From the NCBI GenBank assembly GCA_964563885.1, contig CAZLYX010000008.1:1-53993 (forward strand): a stretch of 53,993 nucleotides of DNA, given 5' to 3'. The DNA is from CAZLYX01 sp964563885. Lineage in GTDB: Bacteria; Pseudomonadota; Gammaproteobacteria; Burkholderiales; Neisseriaceae. The position numbers and the translations under genes were made by a program. This document shows, piece by piece, positions 8,832 through 16,886 of this stretch. The notes under the pieces were generated by a model that was given only the letters and a program-made list of their open reading frames with translations, was not told where the DNA came from and did no database searches. The first letter of the stretch is position 1; the number at the start of each line of letters is the position of its first letter.

Positions 8832-9268
8832 GGAAACCTCTGTTTAATGATATTCATGCTGTGTTAATTGGATATAAATTATTGATTATATTTGCTTTTC
8901 ATTTAATGCACTATGTTTGTATAGTGGTGTTATAGCGGATAGTAAACTTTAGATTGATAAAGTTTACTAATGTTTTCTAGATGCATGTCAACACGCTACA
9001 TCAGTTGGGCGATGCTGATTGTTATTATTTAATATTTTACATATATTTTGGGTTGCGTTAATGTGGCCAAGTGTACAACATATTTTATGCTGTTAGCTTT
9101 CAAGTCCGCAATAATTTCTCTATGTTTCGCCCGTATTCACGTTTGCTTAAAGCAAGAAATACACATCTTTTTTCTGCCCAACCTTAAGCGCTGCCGCAGG
9201 TATGGGTATTTTATTTTCAGCCAGCTTTTTCATCAGAAAAAGTTTAAGCAGCAAACAAGGAATACATT
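8832..9268. promoter_or_regulatory. Divergent intergenic region with an 11-bp perfect inverted repeat
   Basis: This 437-bp spacer separates the minus-strand secreted-protein gene from the plus-strand peroxidase gene. TAGTAAACTTT (8940-8950) and AAAGTTTACTA (8959-8969) form a perfect 11-bp inverted repeat with an 8-nt centre. There is no T-tract, so an operator for one or both divergent genes is more likely than a terminator. An open frame at 9048-9272 runs into the peroxidase start and I do not consider it a gene. Confidence 0.5.
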
Positions 9269-10177
9269 ATGAGTACACCTCAATCAGCCATTATTCCCGA
9301 TCATTGTCGTGCCGCTATTTATATTGAAGCCGATGTAAACGCGGGCAATGAATCGGCGTTACGCCTATCGTGCCATAAAGCACTTGATGTATTAGCTGCG
9401 ATGCAAAAAGCATTTCCCGATATTTTATTGGGCTTAACCATCGCTTTTGGCGACACATTATGGAAACAGTTTGGACATAACAATGAAGGTGGCGAGCTTA
9501 AACCATTTCGTGTTTTGGGCAATGGTTTAGCGCCCGCCACGCAGCATGATGTGATGTTTCACATTCAATCATTGCGTGCAGATGTTAATTTTAAACTTGC
9601 CGTGGACGTATTAGCAGCATTTGGTGATAACTTAAACATTGCTTCTGAAACCCATGGTTTGAGGTTGCTGGAAGAGCGCGGCGTTGATGGCTTTGTTGAT
9701 GGCACTGAAAACCCACAAGGGGATGAAGATTGCACCACGGTAGGTTCAATTGGCGGCACAATGGCCGATGCGGGCGGCAGCTACGTGTTGCTGCAAAAAT
9801 ATCAGCATGATTTAAAAAAGTGGAACAGCATCAGCGTGGCAACACAAGAAGCTGCTGTTGGTCGTAGTAAACAGGATGATGAAGAATTTGAAGAAGATGT
9901 GCGCTTGCCAGATTCTCATTTGGGACGCACCAGTTTAGAAGAAAATGGTGCTGAGCTAGAAATTGTGCGTCGCAGTATGCCTTATGGCACGGTTTCTGGT
10001 GAAAGTGGGTTGATGTTTATTTCGTATAGCGCCACTTTATACAATATCGAACAGCAGTTATTGCATATGTTTGGTGAGGCAGATGGCAAAACTGATTTAT
10101 TGCTCACACATTTAAGCACCGCCATTTCTGGCGCTTATTATTACGCGCCCAGTGTAGAGCGTTTGTGCAATCTATAA
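9269..10177 (+). CDS. DyP-type peroxidase (YfeX-like)
   Basis: A 302-residue dye-decolorizing-type haem peroxidase. The family signature GXXDG is present as GFVDGTENP (about residues 138-146), giving the distal aspartate, and DSHLGRTS near residue 216 provides the likely proximal haem histidine. The closing RRSMPYG...GLMFISYS segment is also typical. There is no signal peptide, so it is cytoplasmic, as for the B-type enzyme YfeX. CAAGGA lies just before the ATG. It is single in its transcript, with a terminator right behind it. Confidence 0.93.
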   Translation: MSTPQSAIIPDHCRAAIYIEADVNAGNESALRLSCHKALDVLAAMQKAFPDILLGLTIAFGDTLWKQFGHNNEGGELKPFRVLGNGLAPATQHDVMFHIQSLRADVNFKLAVDVLAAFGDNLNIASETHGLRLLEERGVDGFVDGTENPQGDEDCTTVGSIGGTMADAGGSYVLLQKYQHDLKKWNSISVATQEAAVGRSKQDDEEFEEDVRLPDSHLGRTSLEENGAELEIVRRSMPYGTVSGESGLMFISYSATLYNIEQQLLHMFGEADGKTDLLLTHLSTAISGAYYYAPSVERLCNL

Positions 10178-10192
10178 TATTAAATGAATGTT

Positions 10193-10226
10193 AAAGGCTA
10201 CCTGAATGTGTTTCAGGTAGCCTTTT
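10193..10226 (+). terminator. DUS-pair terminator after the DyP gene
   Basis: AAAGGCTACCTGAA and TTCAGGTAGCCTTTT flank a 5-nt loop, giving a strong hairpin with a T-tail 15 bases after the peroxidase stop. Confidence 0.85.
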
Positions 10227-10265
10227 CTTATGACTAAGTTATCATTGTCACTGTAGAATATCATC

Positions 10266-11036
10266 ATGCTTACCGACACCCATTGCCACTTGGCTGAACC
10301 TTTATTGTTACACGACTTGCCCGCAGTATTGGCGCAAGCGGCGGCGGTTGATGTGTGCCGTTTTATTGTGCCAGCTACTTGTCGTGCCGATTTTAACGCG
10401 GTGTTATCTTTGCATCGAGTGCCCGATATTCAGATAGCCTTGGGTATTCATCCATGGTTTGCTGGCGAAGCTGTTAAATCAGATTTTAATGAATTAGAAC
10501 GATTGCTTATTAAGCATTCACACGCTTTTGTTGGTGAAATCGGTTTAGATTTTCATGATAAAAACCTGCTTAAAAGCAGCCGTGAACAACAGACTGAATG
10601 TTTGTTGCAGCAATTGCAGTTAGCCGAAAAGTTAAAACGGCCAGTGATTATTCACAATTTAAAATCGAGTGCCGCATTAATGACAGCTGTTCGTGAAACT
10701 GGTTTTCAACAAGGCGGGATTGTTCATGCTTTTTCAGGTAGCCTCGAAGAAGCGCAGGCCTTTATTAATCATGGTTTAATGATTGGCATTGGCTCATTGC
10801 TGCTCAATCCAAACGCGCGCAAAGTGCGTCAAGCTGTAACCTTGCTGCCCGCCGAACACTTGGTTTTTGAAACCGACAGCCCTTTTATGTTGCCTAAAAA
10901 CGAAGGTATTAATAGCCCAGCAAACGTGCGCCGTGTTGCCGAAATTGCTGCTGATTTACGTGGCGTATGTTTGGCCGATTTGGCTGAACAAACAGAAGCC
11001 AATGTGTCGCGTTTACTGGCTTTTCAGCTAGCCTAA
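10266..11036 (+). CDS. TatD-family metal-dependent hydrolase (YjjV-like)
   Basis: A 256-residue TIM-barrel hydrolase. The metal-binding entry motif DTHCHLAE occupies residues 3-10. It is followed by VGEIGLDFH (metal-bridging Glu), HNLKS, HAFSGS and ETDSPFMLP, the usual TatD order with all ligands present. It resembles E. coli YjjV more than TatD itself. The family has 3' exonuclease or deoxyribonuclease activity on DNA. A DUS (10733-10744) lies inside the coding region at the FSGS codons. The recD gene follows after 62 bp on the same strand and may be co-transcribed. Confidence 0.9.
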   Translation: MLTDTHCHLAEPLLLHDLPAVLAQAAAVDVCRFIVPATCRADFNAVLSLHRVPDIQIALGIHPWFAGEAVKSDFNELERLLIKHSHAFVGEIGLDFHDKNLLKSSREQQTECLLQQLQLAEKLKRPVIIHNLKSSAALMTAVRETGFQQGGIVHAFSGSLEEAQAFINHGLMIGIGSLLLNPNARKVRQAVTLLPAEHLVFETDSPFMLPKNEGINSPANVRRVAEIAADLRGVCLADLAEQTEANVSRLLAFQLA

Positions 11037-11098
11037 TCTATAAATTGTTTTAAATGTAGAAGATTAGTTTTTTATTTAATGTCTAAGAAAATCATGTT

Positions 11099-12487
11099 AT
11101 GACCATTGATTCAACTGTATTTGATTTTAGCCAAACCACTGCCGATGCTGCGTTGCGCTTGTTTCGTGCTCATGCACCTATTGCGGCAGTAGAAGCAGTG
11201 GCGCCTTTTTTGGTGCGTTTGTTTTCAGCTTTAGAAGATGGCCATTCATTTATTTGGTTGAGCGAAGCAGAAGCGGCAAGCTTGGCAACAGCACAGCCAA
11301 TTGTGGGCAATAGCGGCGATACGCCACTTATATTATTAGGACGGCGCTTGTTTTTAGGCCGAATGTGGCAGCTAGAACATGATTTGGCGGCTGAAATTGT
11401 GCGTTTGGCACAAGCGCCAGTGGCGGAAATCAATTGGATGCAAGCAGCACAAAATTTAGCAGAATGGTTTGCAGAAGCGGGCGGTGCAGGGCAACAACGT
11501 GCGGCAGCGTTGGCGCTGTTGCAAGCTTTAATGCTCATCAGCGGTGGCCCGGGCACAGGCAAAACTACGACGGTGGCAAAACTGTTGGGTTTGTTGTGTG
11601 ATAACAATGCTGTATTGCCGCGCATTGCTTTAGCTGCGCCAACAGGTAAAGCAGCAGCTCATATGGCGCGCGCACTGCATCAGGCTTTAGAAACGTTTAG
11701 GCTACCTGAACATATAAAACAGCATTTGCTACAACAAAAAGGGCAAACCGTGCATAGGTTGCTGCAATTGCGTCCGCCACAAATGAACAGCGCTTTTGGG
11801 CACGAGCAACCATTGCCGTTGGATATTTTGGTGGTTGACGAAGCATCTATGCTGGATGTTTCATTGCTATTAAAACTATTGCGTGCTGTGGCCAATGGTT
11901 GCCGTGTTATTTTGCTGGGNNNNNNNNNNNNNNNNNNNNNNNNNNNNNNNNNNNNNNNNNNNNNNNNNNNNNNNNNNNNNNNNNNNNNNNNNNNNNNNNN
12001 NNNNNNNNNNNNNNNNNNNATTGAGCGAAAAGGCCGAGCAAACCCTGATGTTCCTTGGTTTGCGGGGCAAGTGTTGATGATTACTCGTAACGATTATGCG
12101 CTTAATGTGTTTAATGGAGATATCGGCTTGATTTTGCGTGATTCCGATAACGAAACAGCACTAACAGCTTATTTTCCCACCGCTGAAGGGTTCCGAAAAG
12201 TTGCACTCAGCCGCTTGCCTGCACATGAAAGTGCATTTGCGATGACGGTGCATAAAAGCCAAGGCTCAGAATATCAAGAAGTGTGGTTGTTGCCACCATC
12301 AAGCTCGTTTGAGGATGCTGATGATTCTGGAAGTTTGAATCGGGCACTGTTGTATACCGCATTAACACGCGCGCGCGACCGTTTTGTTTTTTGGGGCGAT
12401 GAAGCTGGTTTTAGGGCAGCATGTAAAAATAACCAACCACGCCGCAGTGCGTTACGCGACATGATAGGCCGTCGTTGGCAGCGTTAA
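11099..12487 (+). CDS. recD: Exonuclease V (RecBCD) subunit alpha, interrupted by an assembly gap
   Basis: RecD is the 5'-3' helicase subunit of RecBCD. The 5' piece (about 273 residues) holds Walker A GGPGTGKTT, motif Ia APTGKAAAHM, and motif II VVDEASMLD. It stops just after RVILLG where the DANQL motif should follow. The 3' piece (156 residues) has the UvrD_C_2 end AMTVHKSQGSEYQEV and LYTALTRARDR. About 430 residues are visible against roughly 580-610 usual, so the gap probably hides about 450 bp, not 100. The two pieces share a frame across the 100 N only by chance. An intragenic DUS lies at 11699-11710. recB and recC are not in this window. Confidence 0.92.
   Translation: MTIDSTVFDFSQTTADAALRLFRAHAPIAAVEAVAPFLVRLFSALEDGHSFIWLSEAEAASLATAQPIVGNSGDTPLILLGRRLFLGRMWQLEHDLAAEIVRLAQAPVAEINWMQAAQNLAEWFAEAGGAGQQRAAALALLQALMLISGGPGTGKTTTVAKLLGLLCDNNAVLPRIALAAPTGKAAAHMARALHQALETFRLPEHIKQHLLQQKGQTVHRLLQLRPPQMNSAFGHEQPLPLDILVVDEASMLDVSLLLKLLRAVANGCRVILLXXXXXXXXXXXXXXXXXXXXXXXXXXXXXXXXXXIERKGRANPDVPWFAGQVLMITRNDYALNVFNGDIGLILRDSDNETALTAYFPTAEGFRKVALSRLPAHESAFAMTVHKSQGSEYQEVWLLPPSSSFEDADDSGSLNRALLYTALTRARDRFVFWGDEAGFRAACKNNQPRRSALRDMIGRRWQR
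11920..12019. other. Assembly gap (100 N) inside recD
   Basis: Exactly 100 N, the conventional filler for a gap of unknown size. From the missing helicase motifs, the real distance is probably several hundred bases. Confidence 0.95.
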
Positions 12488-12663
12488 AATTGTGACTAAG
12501 GGTAGTTGTTAATATGTTTAAAATGATTTTAAAAGCATACTAATAATATAAATAACCAACAATATTAAAAACTTGTTAACATATGAGTATGCGTATGCAC
12601 TAGCGTAAATATCTTAATCGCTTGCAACGTCCCCGCAGTCACATTTCACAGGAGAGTATTCAA

Positions 12664-12963
12664 ATGCTGGATAATATTTACTACAACCGTAATAGTTTGC
12701 TCGGTTTTACGCTGATTGCTTTTCTTTTATCGCTGGCATTGTCGGCAATTGCTACGTTTGGTGCCATCGGTAAAAGCATTGATTACATTATTTTTTTACC
12801 GCTGAGCTTTATATATTTTGTAAGCTGCTTTTTGGGTTTTTTGATTGTGGCTGAAAATGATCCACAACAACCAAAATTAAAAGTTTATTATTCAATTCAA
12901 ACTGCCTCTTTCTTATTTGCTTCTTTATTATTGCCGCTGGCGATATACTTTTTATACTCTTAA
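12664..12963 (+). CDS. Small membrane protein of unknown function
   Basis: A 99-residue protein with three hydrophobic helices (about residues 14-36, 44-66 and 76-98) separated by short polar loops. The start at 12664 is chosen because AGGAGAG lies 7 bases upstream; an earlier ATG at 12622 has no such site and would add a polar tail. I do not recognise the family. It stands alone between recD and a convergent epimerase gene, with its own terminator. The 176 bp before it are AT-rich and probably hold its promoter. Confidence 0.7.
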   Translation: MLDNIYYNRNSLLGFTLIAFLLSLALSAIATFGAIGKSIDYIIFLPLSFIYFVSCFLGFLIVAENDPQQPKLKVYYSIQTASFLFASLLLPLAIYFLYS

Positions 12964-12985
12964 GTTTAATCATTAATATTAATTG

Positions 12986-13020
12986 AAAGGCTACCTGAAC
13001 AGGTTTCAGGTAGCCTTTTT
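12986..13020. terminator. Bidirectional DUS-pair terminator
   Basis: AAAGGCTACCTGAA and TTCAGGTAGCCTTTTT flank a 5-nt loop between the convergent small membrane protein and yfcH-like genes. Confidence 0.85.
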
Positions 13021-13040
13021 GTATTAATGTTCAAATTGAA

Positions 13041-13961
13041 TTAAAGCGGCAGTAAATTTTTTAATGCTGTTTCTAAGTTGGGAAACTGAAAAGTATAACC
13101 TGCTTCTTGCAAGGCTTTGGAGCTAACAAAGCGTCCACCTAACACCAAATCTGATTGTTCACCCATCATCATGCGCATCACTGCGGCGGGCAAGCTCAGA
13201 AAGGGCGAGCGATGTAAGCTTTTAGCGGCAGCAGCAACAAATTCTGCTTGCGAAGAAAGCTCAGGGGCAACAAGGTTGTAAACGTGCTTTCCGGGCTGAG
13301 GATGCTCAGCTAGCCATAACATCACGCCAATCACATCGGTCATATGTACCCAAACTAGGGGTTGTTTGCCCGAACCAATTTTACCAACCAGATTGAATTT
13401 AATTGGCATTAATAGTTGTGGCAAAATGCCACCATTTTTGCCAAACACTACGCCTAAGCGCACGATGGCCAGTGGAATATTGCTGTGTTCAGCAATCGGT
13501 GTTGCCGCAGCTTCCCATTGTTGGCACAGCTCCGAAACAAACCGCTCTTGTGGCGCGCTGCATTCATTTGCAGCATCAGCCTTGCCGCCATCGCTGTTGC
13601 CATAATAGCCTACCGCGGAGCCGGAAATCACCAGTTTAGGTTTCCAATTGCGTTGATGTAGCCAAGCGGCGAGGGCAGTAGTGGTGTTGATGCGGCTATT
13701 CAATAATTCTTGTTTGCGTTTGGGCGTCCAACGGCCTTCTCCAACACTAGCGCCTGCTAAATTGATTATTAAATCAAAAGGTTCAGCTTCGTTTAATTCA
13801 TTAAAAGATGCAGCGTATAGATAATCACTTTGCTGGCGATTGCGTGCTGCTTGTGGGTTGCGACTGAGAATGGTGATTTGCCAGCCATTTTGGTTCAAAG
13901 CCGCTGCCAGTTGAGTACCAATAAAGCCGCTACCGCCAGTGATGAGTGCGCGTTTGTCCAT
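13041..13961 (-). CDS. NAD(P)-dependent epimerase of the TIGR01777/YfcH family
   Basis: A 306-residue extended short-chain dehydrogenase fold protein. The N-terminal Rossmann motif ALITGGSGFIGTQL binds the cofactor. NLAGASVGEGRW and SGSAVGYYGN (the latter carrying the YxxxN-like catalytic region) are hallmarks of the YfcH subgroup, and the C-terminal DUF1731-like region includes GEQSDLVLGGRFVSS. The start at 13961 is chosen over an in-frame ATG at 13994 because AGGAGA lies 6 bases upstream and the Rossmann motif starts right after. The substrate of this family is unknown. Confidence 0.9.
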   Translation of the reverse strand: MDKRALITGGSGFIGTQLAAALNQNGWQITILSRNPQAARNRQQSDYLYAASFNELNEAEPFDLIINLAGASVGEGRWTPKRKQELLNSRINTTTALAAWLHQRNWKPKLVISGSAVGYYGNSDGGKADAANECSAPQERFVSELCQQWEAAATPIAEHSNIPLAIVRLGVVFGKNGGILPQLLMPIKFNLVGKIGSGKQPLVWVHMTDVIGVMLWLAEHPQPGKHVYNLVAPELSSQAEFVAAAAKSLHRSPFLSLPAAVMRMMMGEQSDLVLGGRFVSSKALQEAGYTFQFPNLETALKNLLPL

Positions 13962-14006
13962 GCTTATCTCCTGAGCTATTTTAAATATTGTCATTTAAAT
14001 TAATAC

Positions 14007-14042
14007 AAAGGCTACCTGAAAATAGTGTTCAGGTAGCCTTTT
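14007..14042 (-). terminator. DUS-pair terminator after copA
   Basis: AAAGGCTACCTGAA and TTCAGGTAGCCTTTTT flank a 7-nt loop, 50 bases past the minus-strand copA stop and before the epimerase promoter region. Confidence 0.7.
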
Positions 14043-14092
14043 TATTCATACTTTTACGTTGGCGTTTAAATTGATTAAAAATTAATGTGTGC

Positions 14093-16252
14093 TCAATCTA
14101 TTTTTACTTTTTTCAAACGCATGGCGTTAGACAATACTGAAATTGAGCTGAGCGCCATTGCTGCACCTGCAATAACAGGCGTAAGAAAGCCAAAAGCGGC
14201 GAGCGGAATGCCCAAAATATTGTAGATAAAAGCAAAAAACAAATTTTGCTTAATGTTTTTTACGGTTGCGCGCGCAATCATTAAAGCATCAACCATTTGG
14301 TTTACCGAATGCTGCATCAACGTTGCAGAAGCAGTGTGCTCGGCCACATCAGCACCACCTTTCATGGCAAAGCTCACATCGGCTGCGGCCAATGCTGGGG
14401 CGTCATTGATGCCATCGCCAACCATCGCCACTACTTTACCGCTGTCTTTGAGCTTTTGCACTTCTGTTGCTTTATCACGCGGGCTCATGTTGCCAAAAGC
14501 ATGGGCTATGCCTAATTGAGCAGCAATATATTCAACCACGCTTTGATGGTCGCCACTCATCACGTATATATCAATATTATGGCTTTTTAAGCGCTCAATA
14601 GCTGCCGCAGTATCGCTTTTAAGTGCATCGGCTAACGCAAATGCACCAGCGGGTTGGTCGTTGATGGACACGGCAACAATGCTGGCAATCCGCCAAATAT
14701 CGTCAATGTTTTCAGGTAGCTTTACACCACAATAATCGGGCTTGCCCACTTTAACCAAACCTAAATCGGGCACAGTGGCATATACACCTTGGCCAGCTTC
14801 GGTTTTTGCATCAATCGCTTCGGCTACTTCTAAGCCTTTATTAAATGCATGATTTACAATGGCATTGGCCAGCGGGTGGGTTGCCGTCATTTCAACAGCC
14901 GCCGCTGCACGCAAAACATCATCTTCGCTGTATTGGCTGTTTTCAGGTAGCCATACTGCTACTAATTTTGGTTTGCCTTCGGTGAGGGTGCCCGTTTTAT
15001 CGAGTACCACCGTGTCTACTTTGCTGGCACGCTCCATTGCTGGCGCATCTTTAAACCAAATGCCATGGTTTACCGCTTTGCCCATGCCCACCATAATCGC
15101 CGCTGGCGTAGCCAAGCCCAGCGCACATGGGCAAGCAATCACCAACACCGCTACAGCATGCATCAGCGCTTGTGCACCATTGCTGGTTACAAACCAAGTA
15201 ATGATAAAGGTTAGCAACGCAATGCCAACCACTGTGGGCACAAATACGCCGGCTACTTTATCAGCAATACGGGCAATGGGTGCTTTACTGCCTTGTGCTT
15301 CAGATAAGGCGCTCATCATGTCGCCAAGCAGGGTATGACTGCCCAGCTGTTCGGCGCGATAAATCACGCTGCCATCGGTAATCATGGCACCAGCCAATAC
15401 AGGGCTGCCACTTTCTTTTTGTTGTGGTTGCGATTCGCCTGTTAAGTGGCTTTCATCAGCCCACGCATTGCCACTTTCAACCACACCATCGGCGGCGACA
15501 CGTTCGCCATGATTGGCGCGAATCAGCTCACCTACTGCGACTTGATCAAGTGGCACAGTTTGCCATTGCTCGTTGCGTTGCACATTGACTTGTTTAGGGG
15601 TGAGTTGTAGCAACATACCAAGGCTGTTTAAACTTTGCTTTTTTGCACGTTCTTCAAGAAACTTGCCGAAGCTCACAAAGCCAACCACCATCACGCCCAC
15701 TTCAAAATAAACATGTGCCTCACCATGCGCCGTGCTGGAGTGGCTAAACAATAAATAAGTAGAGTACAAATAAACCGCCAGCGTGCCGAGCGACACCAAT
15801 ACATCCATATTGGCCAAGCCGCCTTTAATAGAAGCAATTGCACCTTTATAAAACGGAATAGCAAGCCACAGTTGCACCACACTGGCCAATGCAAACTGCA
15901 ACTTTGGCGCAATCATCCAATGATGCTGCCCAATAAGCATACCAACCATGCCAATTAAAAATGGGATGTTAATCGCAATCAGCAACCACAAACGCCAACC
16001 CAGCTGGGTTTCTGAAGCCAAAGCAGGCGAATCTTCGCTTGGTAACGTGGCCTTAAAGCCAGTTTTCTGGATAATGGCTTGAATTTCTTCAACGCTTGCG
16101 CGGCTATCATCAAATGAAACTTGCGCCTCTTCGCTGGCAAAGTTCACACCAACTGCGCTGACAAAGTCTTTTTTACCCAAAACCTTTTCAATGCGATTAG
16201 CACACGCTTGGCAAGTCATGCCCTCAATGCTAAAGCGGACTTTTTGTTCCAT
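14093..16252 (-). CDS. copA: Copper-translocating P-type ATPase CopA
   Basis: A 719-residue P1B-type ATPase that exports Cu(I) across the inner membrane. There is one N-terminal heavy-metal domain with GMTCQAC (Cys14, Cys17), then eight membrane helices. The ion-binding motif CPC lies in VIACPCALGLATP, phosphorylation occurs at DKTGT, and the hinge is VAMVGDGINDAPAL. The conserved HP dipeptide is in ATHPLA. GGAGG lies 8 bases before the ATG. It follows copZ on the same strand with a spacer carrying a DUS pair, and both probably depend on the MerR-type promoter before copZ. A single metal-binding domain instead of two is common in this family. Confidence 0.95.
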   Translation of the reverse strand: MEQKVRFSIEGMTCQACANRIEKVLGKKDFVSAVGVNFASEEAQVSFDDSRASVEEIQAIIQKTGFKATLPSEDSPALASETQLGWRLWLLIAINIPFLIGMVGMLIGQHHWMIAPKLQFALASVVQLWLAIPFYKGAIASIKGGLANMDVLVSLGTLAVYLYSTYLLFSHSSTAHGEAHVYFEVGVMVVGFVSFGKFLEERAKKQSLNSLGMLLQLTPKQVNVQRNEQWQTVPLDQVAVGELIRANHGERVAADGVVESGNAWADESHLTGESQPQQKESGSPVLAGAMITDGSVIYRAEQLGSHTLLGDMMSALSEAQGSKAPIARIADKVAGVFVPTVVGIALLTFIITWFVTSNGAQALMHAVAVLVIACPCALGLATPAAIMVGMGKAVNHGIWFKDAPAMERASKVDTVVLDKTGTLTEGKPKLVAVWLPENSQYSEDDVLRAAAAVEMTATHPLANAIVNHAFNKGLEVAEAIDAKTEAGQGVYATVPDLGLVKVGKPDYCGVKLPENIDDIWRIASIVAVSINDQPAGAFALADALKSDTAAAIERLKSHNIDIYVMSGDHQSVVEYIAAQLGIAHAFGNMSPRDKATEVQKLKDSGKVVAMVGDGINDAPALAAADVSFAMKGGADVAEHTASATLMQHSVNQMVDALMIARATVKNIKQNLFFAFIYNILGIPLAAFGFLTPVIAGAAMALSSISVLSNAMRLKKVKID

Positions 16253-16341
16253 GGTGATATGCCTCCTTTGTTAACAGCAGATATGGTGGCTTAAACAGCT
16301 TAAACAGATAATGTAATCAAAATGCTAAATTGAATTTATGC

Positions 16342-16384
16342 TTTCAGGTAGCCTATCAATAATATAAGGGCAGGCTACCTGAAA
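16342..16384 (-). terminator. DUS inverted pair between copZ and copA
   Basis: TTTCAGGTAGCCT and AGGCTACCTGAAA face each other across a 17-nt loop. It may attenuate copA relative to copZ, since there is no obvious second promoter. Confidence 0.55.
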
Positions 16385-16407
16385 ACAATTTCAAACAGCT
16401 TAAAAAG

Positions 16408-16620
16408 TTAAGCAACGCTACAATCAAAACCAGCATCTTCAACTGCTTCTACCAACGCATCTGCATTGGTTTGAGTGGGGTCAAACGATACTTCAGCGTT
16501 TTTGCTTTCTAAGCTAACTAAAGCTTTATCAACGCCGCTAACGTTTTCCAGTGCTTTGGTCGCGCTGCTAACACAGCCGCCGCAAGTCATGCCTTTGATA
16601 TTAAGTTTAATGGTTTCCAT
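16408..16620 (-). CDS. copZ: Copper chaperone CopZ
   Basis: A 70-residue single heavy-metal-associated domain with the Cu(I)-binding motif GMTCGGC (Cys13, Cys16). It would hand copper to CopA's N-terminal domain. The start at 16620 is chosen over an upstream in-frame ATG (16662) because AGGAGA lies 6 bases before it and the ferredoxin-like fold begins at once. It is the first gene behind the MerR-type promoter at 16672-16702 and lies 155 bp ahead of copA. Confidence 0.92.
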   Translation of the reverse strand: METIKLNIKGMTCGGCVSSATKALENVSGVDKALVSLESKNAEVSFDPTQTNADALVEAVEDAGFDCSVA

Positions 16621-16671
16621 GGTGTTCTCCTGATAAAGTTGGGGGGTAAATGTTATGATCATATCGATGTG

Positions 16672-16702
16672 ACTATAAACCTTAACTCCGGGTAAAGGTC
16701 AA
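16672..16702 (-). promoter_or_regulatory. MerR/CueR-type copper promoter with 19-bp spacer
   Basis: Read on the minus strand, a TTGACC -35 box (16697-16702) and a TATAGT -10 box (16672-16677) are 19 bp apart. That is longer than the usual 17 and is the hallmark of promoters twisted into shape by MerR-family activators. The spacer holds a dyad at 16679-16699, with arms ACCTTTA and TTAAGGT matching at six of seven positions. Spacing to copZ (52 bp) is sensible. The activator (CueR-like) is not adjacent; the MerR-like gene at 20476 is a different type. Confidence 0.8.
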
Positions 16703-16775
16703 GTTTTAATCAATTCTAGATATAAATCCCGCGCCGATGCTGTCTTTTCAAGCTTATCCGCGTTAAAATGACAAT

Positions 16776-16811
16776 CGGCGATTATTTGGGGCTACCTGAA
16801 AATAATCGCCG
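16776..16811. promoter_or_regulatory. Perfect 12-bp hairpin in the pheS leader with a DUS-like loop
   Basis: CGGCGATTATTT (16776-16787) and AAATAATCGCCG (16800-16811) pair perfectly. The 12-nt loop plus first stem base reads GGGCTACCTGAA, an uptake word with one mismatch. There is no T-tract, so a leader-RNA structure or decayed repeat is as likely as a terminator. It lies 75 bases before the pheS ATG. Confidence 0.5.
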
Positions 16812-16886
16812 CCATATTGTTTGATTTAAAAGCATTAAACTAAGCAGTGTTTTTAAATCAACCAACTGAAGTGAATCCGAATTGTC

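Noticed and set aside
9048..9272. 74-codon plus-strand open frame before the DyP gene
   Set aside because: It has no ribosome site or family resemblance, is rich in Cys/Phe/His without pattern, and runs past the peroxidase start. It is probably chance.
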